Assembly (NCBI GenBank): GCA_028683685.1
Contig: JAQUHH010000029.1
Coordinates: 1 to 9,431, forward strand
Direction: 5' to 3'
DNA length: 9,431 nt
Origin: Bacteroidales bacterium
Lineage (GTDB): Bacteria; Bacteroidota; Bacteroidia; Bacteroidales; WCHB1-69
Positions 1 through 5,111 of the stretch are shown one piece after another; within the stretch, counting starts at the first letter, position 1, and every line of letters starts with the position of its first letter. A model generated the notes under the pieces. The model saw only the letters and a list, made by a program, of their open reading frames with translations. It searched no databases and was not told the DNA's origin. Position numbers and translations under genes: made by a program.

Positions 1-209
1 AAAATACTCTTTTTGTAAATGCACCATGTTTTCAAAATTTACAATTTGAAGTGATTGATCTTTTAGGAAAAGTTGTACATCAAGAAGAAATGAATGCACC
101 CAATGGTTTGTTCGAAATCAATGTTTCTAATTTGCACAAAGGAGTTTATTTTGTACGCTGTATCAGTAATTCTAAAGTTATAGGAACTAAGAAAGTGTTT
201 AAAAATTAG
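1..209 (+). CDS. Partial: C-terminus of a type IX-secreted protein (Por sorting domain)
   Basis: Only the last 68 codons are inside the window; the reading frame is open from the left edge (first full codon at position 3) to TAG at 207-209. The translation contains VIDLLGKVVHQEEM, then LHKGVYFVRC and ends GTKKVFKN. This is the pattern of the Bacteroidota type IX secretion C-terminal sorting domain (type A): a beta-sandwich with a GxV turn, the L.KGvYfv strand and a basic KK.fKN tail. In this family the domain directs an exported protein through the T9SS and is then cleaved off on the cell surface. Nothing can be said about the main body of the protein. A terminator follows at 240-276, so the gene ends a transcription unit separate from the Hcp operon. 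Confidence 0.85.
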   Translation, partial: NTLFVNAPCFQNLQFEVIDLLGKVVHQEEMNAPNGLFEINVSNLHKGVYFVRCISNSKVIGTKKVFKN

Positions 210-239
210 TTTTATTATTTTAAAATAAATATTTATATT

Positions 240-276
240 AAGTCCTCTTCGTTTTATTATGAAGAGGACTTTTTTC
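240..276 (+). terminator. Rho-independent terminator of the type IX-secreted protein gene
   Basis: AAGTCCTCTTC (240-250) pairs perfectly with GAAGAGGACTT (261-271), an 11-bp stem with a 10-nt loop, and the right arm runs into a T tract. It lies 31 nt after the stop codon at 209. It is the clearest intrinsic terminator in the window. Confidence 0.92.
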
Positions 277-332
277 TTTCCCTTTTCCCATCCGAACATC
301 AATTCATAATTGTCTTTTAATCATCCGTCAGG

Positions 333-356
333 CACCTAGGCACTTGGTCACTTGGT
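333..356. repeat. Short 8-nt tandem repeat in the spacer
   Basis: CACTTGGT occurs twice head to tail (341-348, 349-356) and is preceded by a degenerate copy CACCTAGG (333-340), followed by CCCC. The stretch is visibly richer in G and C than its surroundings. It lies between a terminator and the hcp operon promoter. I see no gene in 277-438. Whether this is a dispersed repeat of the genome cannot be told from one window. Confidence 0.5.
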
Positions 357-438
357 CCCCTTTTCTCACAATTCTTATGTCTTTGTTGGTGATTTAATGT
401 ATTGATAGCTTGTTGTTTACAAATAACTGTCTGTCTTT

Positions 439-454
439 TGTAACATTCGTTACA
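439..454. promoter_or_regulatory. CRP/FNR-type palindrome (candidate HcpR operator)
   Basis: TGTAACATTCGTTACA is a perfect inverted repeat of TGTAAC around a 4-nt spacer. It sits upstream of the iron-sulfur protein/hcp unit. CRP/FNR-family dimers bind palindromes of this size, and HcpR, a member of that family, is the known or predicted regulator of hcp in several anaerobes; GTAAC-N4-GTTAC-type sites are, as I recall, what was proposed for it outside the Desulfovibrio group. The centre (446.5) lies about 42 bp upstream of the start site predicted from the -7 box at 476-483, the class II activator position. The palindrome and spacing are seen directly; the regulator's identity is inferred, and no regulator gene is in the window. 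Confidence 0.75.
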
Positions 455-475
455 CTTTAGGTGATTGTTAGAGGC

Positions 476-483
476 TACTTTTG
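476..483 (+). promoter_or_regulatory. Bacteroidota -7 promoter box for the iron-sulfur protein/hcp operon
   Basis: TACTTTTG matches the Bacteroidota sigma-ABfr -7 consensus TAnnTTTG exactly. No good -33 TTTG is present at the right distance (CTTTA at 455-459 is the nearest), which fits an activator-dependent promoter using the palindrome at 439-454. Transcription would start near 489, leaving about 40 nt of leader before the ATG at 530. An upstream in-frame ATG at 461 would lie before this start site, which argues against it as the translation start. Confidence 0.6.
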
Positions 484-529
484 TCTTAGAAAGTTTGAGA
501 TACAAAAAAATATAAAAAACGATATAGAG

Positions 530-1399
530 ATGAAAAGAACAATTATAAAAATAGATGAGGATTTATGCAACGGATGCGGATTGTGTGTTTCCGGTTGTCA
601 CGAAGGGGCCTTGCAATTGATTGATGGTAAAGCCAGAATCATTAGTGATCTGTTTTGTGATGGTTTGGGAGCTTGTATTGGCGATTGTCCTCTGGGTGCT
701 ATCACTTTGGAAGAACGTGTAGCAGAGCCATACGACGAAATTAGAGTGATGGAACGCATGGTGGAAAAAGGGGGGAAAACCATTTTGGCTCACTTGAAAC
801 ATCTTCAAGATTTTAATGAAACAGAGTATTTTAATCAAGGTGTAAATTATTTAAAAGAAAATAAAGTGAAAGTAGATTTAAGTTCATTGTTCGAGGCAAC
901 TCAAGGTGGTTGTGGAACAAAATCAGGCGGTGGCGGAGGTTGCTCAGGCACTCGTGAAATGACCATCAAAAATGATGAAAAACAAGATACAAATCTCGGT
1001 GTAACAAATACACAATCTTCCGAATTGTCCTTTTGGCCCATTCAGTTGCATTTGATTAATCCAAATGCCAGTTTCCTAAAAGGTGCTGATCTTCTTTTGG
1101 CAGCCGACTGTACAGCATTTACGCTGGGTAGCTTTCATCCTCAGCTTTTAAAAGGAAAAGCGCTTGCCATTGCTTGTCCAAAATTAGATTCAAACAAAGA
1201 GTCTTATGTTGAAAAACTTAAAGTGATGATTGATGATGCCCGCCTAAATACCATTACCCTTGCTATTATGGAAGTTCCATGCTGTGGTGGTATGTTGCAG
1301 TTGGTTAATTTGGCAAAATCACAATGCACTCGTAAAGTTCCTGTTCGCCTAGTCATGATTGGAATTAAAGGCGATATCTTGTCAGATGAATGGATCTAA
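530..1399 (+). CDS. Hcp-associated 4Fe-4S ferredoxin-like protein (FrdX-type)
   Basis: The protein has 289 residues from ATG 530. The N-terminal ferredoxin domain carries a full cluster motif CNGCGLCVSGC (Cys13, 16, 19, 23). A second motif, CDGLGACIGDCP, has Cys43, 49 and 53 but Leu46 where the second cysteine of a canonical cluster would be, so it may hold a 3Fe-4S or otherwise ligated cluster. A Gly/Cys-rich stretch follows (Cys128 to Cys138), then a C-terminal domain with Cys194, Cys216 and a CCGGM motif (Cys251-252). Ferredoxin-like proteins of this build are commonly found beside hcp (called frdX in comparative studies, as I recall), and the likely role is electron supply to Hcp; this is inferred from position. 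An in-frame ATG at 461 would add 23 residues, but the homologous start MKRTIIKID and the promoter position favour 530. hcp starts 83 nt downstream with no terminator between, so the two are probably cotranscribed. Confidence 0.88.
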   Translation: MKRTIIKIDEDLCNGCGLCVSGCHEGALQLIDGKARIISDLFCDGLGACIGDCPLGAITLEERVAEPYDEIRVMERMVEKGGKTILAHLKHLQDFNETEYFNQGVNYLKENKVKVDLSSLFEATQGGCGTKSGGGGGCSGTREMTIKNDEKQDTNLGVTNTQSSELSFWPIQLHLINPNASFLKGADLLLAADCTAFTLGSFHPQLLKGKALAIACPKLDSNKESYVEKLKVMIDDARLNTITLAIMEVPCCGGMLQLVNLAKSQCTRKVPVRLVMIGIKGDILSDEWI

Positions 1400-1482
1400 A
1401 TTTAAGCGTTGAAAAAATAATATAGAATCAAAAAATATAAAAACAATTATTACAATAACTAACAATTAAAAAAAACAGAATT

Positions 1483-3138
1483 ATGGAAAATCAAATGTTT
1501 TGCTATCAATGTCAAGAAACTGCAAAAGGAAGTGGTTGTACTGTCCGCGGAGTATGTGGAAAAGCACCTGATACAGCAAATTTACAAGATTTATTAATGT
1601 TTATGTTAAGAGGTATTTCAATTTATAGCGATCGTGCTAATAAAGCAGGAATCAAAATTGACAAAGCAGATAAATTTGTATTCGATGGTTTGTTTATGAC
1701 CATTACCAATGCAAATTTTGACAACCTTCGTTTTGTAGCCAAAATTAAAGAAGCTTTTGTTTTGCGTGACGAATTGAAAGCAAAATTACAAGCTGCTGGT
1801 GTTAAAATTGACGATGTGACTTTTGAAGGTGCTTTTTGGACTGCTGACGAAAGTGAGTTTGAAGCAAAAGCAAAAACAGTTGGCGTTTTAGCGACTGAAA
1901 ATGAAGATGTTCGCTCATTGCGTGAACTTATTGTTTACGGTTTGAAAGGAATGGCTGCATATGCCGAACATGCTTATAATTTAGGCGAAACAGATGCTTC
2001 TGTTTTCGAATTTATGCACCGTGGTTTGGCTTCTACTACCAATGACAATCTTTCGGTTGACGAATTGGTAAGCCTTGTTTTGGAATGTGGTAAAAATGGC
2101 GTTTCTGTAATGGCATTATTGGATAAAGCCAATACTCAAGCATACGGAAATCCAGAAATAACAAAAGTTAATTTAGGCGTTCGCAACAATCCTGCAATTT
2201 TGGTTTCCGGTCACGATTTAAAAGACATGGAAGAGTTGTTGATTCAAACTCAAGGAACTGGCGTTGACGTATATACGCACAGCGAAATGCTTCCTACGCA
2301 TTATTATCCTGAATTTAAAAAATATCCAAACTTGGTTGGTAACTACGGTAGTTCATGGTGGCACCAAGTAGAAGATTTTGAAACATTCAACGGACCCGTT
2401 TTATTTACCACAAATTGCATCGTTCCTCCTCGCTCATCTGCTACTTATGGCGACCGTATCTATACTACAGGTGCTTCTGGTTTCACAGGCTATCCACACA
2501 TCGCTGATAGAGTTGATGGTAAAGCAAAAGATTTCTCTCAGGTGATTGAACATGCAAAAAGATGTAAATCTCCCATTGAAATAGAAACGGGTGAAATCGT
2601 TGGTGGATTTGCTCACAATCAAGTGATTGCATTGGCCGACAAAGTGGTTGATGCCGTTAAATCAGGCGCCATCCGCAAATTTATTGTAATGGCGGGTTGC
2701 GATGGTCGTATGAAAAGTCGTGACTACTATACTGAATTTGCTCAAAAACTGCCCAATGATACCATTATTTTAACGGCGGGTTGTGCAAAATATCGCTATA
2801 ATAAACTTCCTTTGGGTGATATCGGTGGAATTCCAAGAGTCCTAGACGCTGGACAATGCAACGACTCTTACTCATTGGCAGTGATCGCTCTAAAATTAAA
2901 AGAAGTATTCGAATTAAACGACATCAACGAACTTCCAATTGCTTATAACATTGCTTGGTACGAACAAAAAGCAGTGATTGTTCTATTGGCTCTGTTGTAT
3001 CTAGGAGTGAAAAACATCCATTTAGGACCCACTTTGCCAGGATTCCTTTCGCCAAATGTAGTTAATGTATTGGTTGAAAACTTTGGTATTGCAGGAATTA
3101 CTGAAGTTGACGAGGATATTAAATTGATGGTCGGCTAA
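1483..3138 (+). CDS. hcp: Hybrid cluster protein (hydroxylamine/NO reductase, Hcp)
   Basis: The protein has 551 residues, the normal length for the family. Hcp is a cytoplasmic iron-sulfur protein that reduces hydroxylamine to ammonia in vitro and acts as a nitric oxide reductase (NO to N2O) in E. coli. The N-terminal cysteines are Cys7, 10, 19 and 25 (CX2CX8CX5C), the arrangement of the [4Fe-4S] class found in anaerobes rather than the enterobacterial CX2CX11CX6C form. All hybrid-cluster ligands are present: His244 (SGHDLKD), Glu268 (HSEML), Cys312 (TTNCIVPP), Cys406 (MAGCDGR, the persulfide position), Cys434 (TAGCAKYR), Cys459 (DAGQCND), Glu494 and Lys496 (WYEQKA). Their numbers coincide with those of Desulfovibrio vulgaris Hcp. 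The gene follows the ferredoxin-like gene and should share its CRP/FNR-type control. It is intact and likely functional. Confidence 0.97.
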   Translation: MENQMFCYQCQETAKGSGCTVRGVCGKAPDTANLQDLLMFMLRGISIYSDRANKAGIKIDKADKFVFDGLFMTITNANFDNLRFVAKIKEAFVLRDELKAKLQAAGVKIDDVTFEGAFWTADESEFEAKAKTVGVLATENEDVRSLRELIVYGLKGMAAYAEHAYNLGETDASVFEFMHRGLASTTNDNLSVDELVSLVLECGKNGVSVMALLDKANTQAYGNPEITKVNLGVRNNPAILVSGHDLKDMEELLIQTQGTGVDVYTHSEMLPTHYYPEFKKYPNLVGNYGSSWWHQVEDFETFNGPVLFTTNCIVPPRSSATYGDRIYTTGASGFTGYPHIADRVDGKAKDFSQVIEHAKRCKSPIEIETGEIVGGFAHNQVIALADKVVDAVKSGAIRKFIVMAGCDGRMKSRDYYTEFAQKLPNDTIILTAGCAKYRYNKLPLGDIGGIPRVLDAGQCNDSYSLAVIALKLKEVFELNDINELPIAYNIAWYEQKAVIVLLALLYLGVKNIHLGPTLPGFLSPNVVNVLVENFGIAGITEVDEDIKLMVG

Positions 3139-3156
3139 ATAAAATTGTGTTTAAGA

Positions 3157-3199
3157 AAACACCAATTTCTTTATGACTTTTACATTGAAATTGGTGTTT
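3157..3199 (+). terminator. Hairpin, probable terminator after hcp
   Basis: AAACACCAATTTC (3157-3169) pairs perfectly with GAAATTGGTGTTT (3187-3199), a 13-bp stem with a 17-nt loop, starting 18 nt after the hcp stop. The right arm ends in TTT but is followed by CTTATTA rather than a long T run, so termination may be partial and allow read-through into the BFD/cupin genes. Confidence 0.65.
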
Positions 3200-3269
3200 C
3201 TTATTAGTATTGAGTCTGTAAAATTACCTAACACTGATTTTTGTGAATACGATTAAACAATTTCTAATA

Positions 3270-3292
3270 TGAGTCGTTACTCTAAGGACTCA
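3270..3292. promoter_or_regulatory. Dyad upstream of the BFD/cupin operon
   Basis: TGAGTC (3270-3275) and GACTCA (3287-3292) form a 6-bp inverted repeat around an 11-nt spacer, about 33 nt before the ATG at 3325. It could be an operator or a small leader hairpin. No copy of the TGTAAC-N4-GTTACA palindrome is present in this gap, and I see no convincing -7 box, so a promoter here is not established. Confidence 0.3.
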
Positions 3293-3324
3293 CATTATTT
3301 TAAAAATCATTAAAAACATTATGT

Positions 3325-3519
3325 ATGGAAAAAAAAGATCAATTAGTATGCGTATGCAACGAGATTTATCGGAGCGCTATTGAAAATGCAATTGTAAAAG
3401 ATGGGTGTCGTACATTGGAAGATATTCAATCTAAAACATCAGCAGGAACCGTCTGTGGTGGCTGTATTGATGAAATAGTATACATCCTAAAAGAGACCAT
3501 TCGTGATAAAAACTTATAA
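3325..3519 (+). CDS. BFD-like [2Fe-2S]-binding protein
   Basis: This is a 64-residue protein with the Fer2_BFD cysteine pattern: CVC near the N-terminus (Cys9, Cys11) and VCGGC near the C-terminus (Cys44, Cys47), separated by a helical segment. The family includes bacterioferritin-associated ferredoxin and the BFD domains of nitrite reductase NirB and NifU; it binds one [2Fe-2S] cluster and acts in electron transfer. An extra Cys28 is present but is not a usual ligand. The gene opens a three-gene operon with two cupins (12-nt and 3-nt gaps) and lies 186 nt after hcp. A role as electron donor in the Hcp pathway is an inference from position. Standalone BFD proteins also serve iron release from bacterioferritin, but no bacterioferritin gene is seen here. 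Confidence 0.9.
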   Translation: MEKKDQLVCVCNEIYRSAIENAIVKDGCRTLEDIQSKTSAGTVCGGCIDEIVYILKETIRDKNL

Positions 3520-3531
3520 AAACAATCAGAT

Positions 3532-3861
3532 ATGAGCACAACAGAATTTCCAAAATCAGAAATTGTCCAATTAGACAAAATGGTGTCCTACCAGCCAGGT
3601 TCGATTGTGAGCAGAATTATGATAAAAAAACCGACTGGTAATTTATCTCTATTTGCTTTTGACAAAGGGCAATCGCTCAGCGAACATACTGCGCCTTTTG
3701 ATGCTATTATTCAAGTTTTAGAAGGCAAAGCAGAGGTTATTATTGGTGGAAAATCAAATCAGCTGTCCGCTGGAGATACCATTATAATGCCTGCCAATAT
3801 TCCGCACGCTGTAAATGCTACGGAACCCTTTAAAATGCTTTTAACCATGGTAAAAGAATAA
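3532..3861 (+). CDS. Single-domain cupin protein
   Basis: A 109-residue small cupin. Motif 1 is read as GQSLSEHTAPFDAIIQVLEG (residues 46-65): His52 is present, but the second histidine of the usual HxH is Ala54, so metal ligation would be incomplete or unusual. Motif 2 is GDTIIMPANIPHAVNA (residues 81-96) with His92 in the expected place. The rest is the beta-barrel typical of cupin_2 proteins. Substrate and reaction are unknown. It is translated 12 nt after the BFD gene and 3 nt before a second cupin. Small cupins of this type occur next to hcp in other Bacteroidota and clostridia as far as I recall, suggesting a part in the response to nitric oxide or hydroxylamine, but no activity can be read from the sequence. 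Confidence 0.9.
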   Translation: MSTTEFPKSEIVQLDKMVSYQPGSIVSRIMIKKPTGNLSLFAFDKGQSLSEHTAPFDAIIQVLEGKAEVIIGGKSNQLSAGDTIIMPANIPHAVNATEPFKMLLTMVKE

Positions 3862-3864
3862 ATC

Positions 3865-4176
3865 ATGTATACTATTTCAAATACGGACATGCGTGTAAAA
3901 GTGCTTGATAATCCATTGGGCTTTTTGTGTTTCAAAAATGAAAAGATTAAAATGCTTGAAATTACAATGAAACAAAATGAATCTATTCCCATGCACTACA
4001 ATCCCGTTCATGTGGTGTTTTATGTCGTTGAAGGGGAGGGGGAATTGCAAATTGGAACTCAATCCTTTCACCTCAAAGCCGGCGAAATTGCCGAAATCCA
4101 TCCCGACGAAGAACGCTCTTGGAGCAATCCTTTTGAAAAAGAGTTAAAACTGGTGGTGGTGAAGTTGGTAAAATAG
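3865..4176 (+). CDS. Second small cupin protein, paired with the preceding one
   Basis: A 103-residue protein that begins 3 nt after the preceding stop, so translational coupling is likely. The cupin core is seen in residues 40-87: SIPMHYNPVHVVFYVVEGEG carries His44 and His49, followed by LKAGEIAEIHPDEERSW (motif 2, with His79). It is only distantly similar to its neighbour, and the two keep different histidines; together they could form a hetero-oligomer or a divided metal site, which is speculative. The N-terminal 30 residues are a beta-rich extension without a motif that I recognise. A strong terminator follows directly, so this is the last gene of the operon. Confidence 0.87.
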   Translation: MYTISNTDMRVKVLDNPLGFLCFKNEKIKMLEITMKQNESIPMHYNPVHVVFYVVEGEGELQIGTQSFHLKAGEIAEIHPDEERSWSNPFEKELKLVVVKLVK

Positions 4177-4180
4177 TGTG

Positions 4181-4240
4181 TTTGAAAAAAATGCCAATTT
4201 CTTCAATACTCTTGTGAGAAATTTGGCGTTTTTTTTCAAA
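4181..4240 (+). terminator. Strong terminator after the cupin operon
   Basis: The left arm 4181-4202 (TTTGAAAAAAATGCC then AATTTCT) pairs with the right arm 4217-4240 (AGAAATTTGGCG, then eight T, then CAAA) with two small bulges. The A-tract/T-tract flanks make it potentially bidirectional. It starts 4 nt after the stop codon of the second cupin. Confidence 0.88.
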
Positions 4241-4288
4241 AAGTTGTTTTTAAAAATCTTACTTTTTTCTGGACATATTTAAATGTAT

Positions 4289-4338
4289 ACTTTAAATTTA
4301 TATTGTAATATTAAAGTACAACTTTAAATTTACATTGT
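4289..4338. repeat. Pair of 18-bp direct repeats
   Basis: ACTTTAAATTTATATTGT (4289-4306) and ACTTTAAATTTACATTGT (4321-4338) differ at one base and are 32 bp apart, about three helical turns. The spacer contains TTAAAGTA, which is the inverted form of TACTTTAA at the first copy. This could be a regulatory site or a trace of a mobile-element end; AT-richness raises the chance of coincidence. Confidence 0.45.
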
Positions 4339-4458
4339 TTTTTATAAGCTTTTATCAATTTTATTATGCACATACGCAAGCAAGTTTTTGAACCATATGT
4401 TTGTAATTCTATTCCAAGAAAAGCATGTTGAAATTACCTCGGAAATTATCCGTTATAC

Positions 4459-4505
4459 CGAATTGATTGCTGTTTCTATTGATATGTTTTTCCGCAATCA
4501 ATTCG
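4459..4505. repeat. Perfect 12-bp inverted repeat
   Basis: CGAATTGATTGC (4459-4470) and GCAATCAATTCG (4494-4505) are perfect reverse complements separated by 23 nt. The right arm is the first part of the duplicated element at 4485-4595. The second element copy has the right arm but lacks the left arm, so this hairpin can form only at copy 1. Confidence 0.7.
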
Positions 4506-4595
4506 AGCATTAACCAAAATTAAAATTGCAGTTTTTTAAGATGGTAGAGGTTTTTTTTATGCAATTTTATTTTGATATAACTTAACGGTTAATAT
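4485..4595 (+). repeat. Hairpin element, copy 1
   Basis: This 111-bp unit is closely repeated at 4676-4788. It contains GCAATCAATTCGAGCATTAA, then a left arm ACCAAAATTAAAATTGCA (4513-4530), a loop with GGTAGAGGTTT, the right arm TGCAATTTTATTTTGAT (4560-4576), and ends CTTAACGGTTAATAT. The arms pair over 17 bp with one bulge and, in this copy, one C-A mismatch. The outer ATTAACC (4509-4515) can alternatively pair with GGTTAAT (4587-4593). Confidence 0.8.
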
Positions 4596-4675
4596 TTATG
4601 CTCCCCATAACTAATTTATTGTCAGCCGGTTATAAGACTCAAACGTTTAATGAAATGTTAAGTGTTTTTTAACCC

Positions 4676-4788
4676 TGTTTTTTTCGCAATCAATTCGAGC
4701 ATTAACCAAAATTAAAATTGCATGATATTATTTGGAGGTAGAGGTTTATTTCTGCAATTTTATTTTGGTATAACTTAACGGTTAATAT
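4676..4788 (+). repeat. Hairpin element, copy 2
   Basis: This copy matches 4485-4595 in the same orientation about 190 bp downstream. The flanks and both stem arms are almost unchanged (left arm 4705-4722, right arm 4753-4769, ending TTTTGGT so that ACC-GGT pairs fully), while most of the loop sequence differs except GGTAGAGGTTT. Preservation of the arms with a changed loop suggests the fold matters, or that the unit is a mobile repeat. The sequence upstream of this copy has stops in all relevant frames, so the element is not a shared coding tail. Confidence 0.8.
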
Positions 4789-4901
4789 CAGATGTCTATA
4801 TAACGTATTGTAGATTAGGGTTTTGATATGTTTTAAAGTTTAATAAAAAGTCAAATTGCTTTTCTTGTCCTATTGCTTTTTTTGAATTTACCCTTTTATT
4901 A

Positions 4902-4958
4902 TTTTCAACTAAAATTCAAAGATGAAATATGAAATAAAAAATTTATTTTAGTTGAAAA
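4902..4958. repeat. Perfect 14-bp inverted repeat
   Basis: TTTTCAACTAAAAT (4902-4915) and ATTTTAGTTGAAAA (4945-4958) are exact reverse complements with a 29-nt loop. It is followed within a few bases by a second hairpin, TTCTCACTC (4965-4973) with GAGT and GAGAA (4977-4986). Function unknown; a terminator facing either direction or a leader RNA fold are options. Confidence 0.65.
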
Positions 4959-5047
4959 TCGAATTTCTCACTCGGTGAGTGGAGAATTAAAATTGAGTCC
5001 ATTACCTTAAAATCAACGTGTAATTTGAAAATAGAAATAAATCATAG

Positions 5048-5081
5048 AATAATATAACAAAATTCAATTTGTTATATTATT
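5048..5081. promoter_or_regulatory. Perfect 14-bp AT-only hairpin just upstream of the TerB-like gene
   Basis: AATAATATAACAAA (5048-5061) pairs with TTTGTTATATTATT (5068-5081) around the 6-nt loop ATTCAA. It ends 30 nt before the start codon at 5112 and is followed by ATTTGTATTTTTATG, T-rich enough for it to act as a terminator or attenuator. It could instead be an operator palindrome. No exact TAnnTTTG box is present beside it. Confidence 0.45.
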
Positions 5082-5111
5082 ATTTGTATTTTTATGTTTT
5101 AAATTTCAATA

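Larger units (their letters stand above)
4241..5111. other. Long gene-poor region with structured repeats
   Basis: I see no convincing gene in these 870 bases on either strand. The region is very AT-rich and holds the direct repeats at 4289-4338, a 12-bp inverted repeat at 4459-4505, the duplicated ~112-bp element (4485-4595 and 4676-4788), and hairpins at 4902-4958, 4965-4986 and 5048-5081. It marks the border between the hcp/cupin genes and the accessory genes downstream. A decayed mobile element or a non-coding RNA locus would both fit; neither is shown. Confidence 0.6.

Noticed and set aside
63..302. Antisense open frame over the left edge
   Set aside because: It lies opposite the type IX sorting domain and runs through a perfect terminator; the translation is low-complexity.
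461..529. N-terminal extension of the ferredoxin-like protein from an in-frame ATG at 461
   Set aside because: The extension precedes the predicted transcription start near 489, overlaps the -7 box, and has no family-like sequence; MKRTIIKID at 530 is the expected start.
3216..3227. TGTAAAATTACC as a second CRP/FNR-type site before the BFD gene
   Set aside because: The half-sites are four bases too close and lack the C/G of TGTAAC and GTTACA.
4397..4513. 38-codon open frame beginning MFVILFQEKHVEITSE and ending FRNQFEH, possible gene remnant
   Set aside because: Too short, not recognised, and its 3' part overlaps both a perfect inverted repeat and the duplicated element; copy 2 of that element has stops just upstream in the same frame.
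4241..5111. CRISPR array, tRNA or rRNA in the long gene-free stretch
   Set aside because: Only two copies of the repeat exist, with changed internal sequence and no regular short spacers; no cloverleaf or conserved rRNA sequence was seen.
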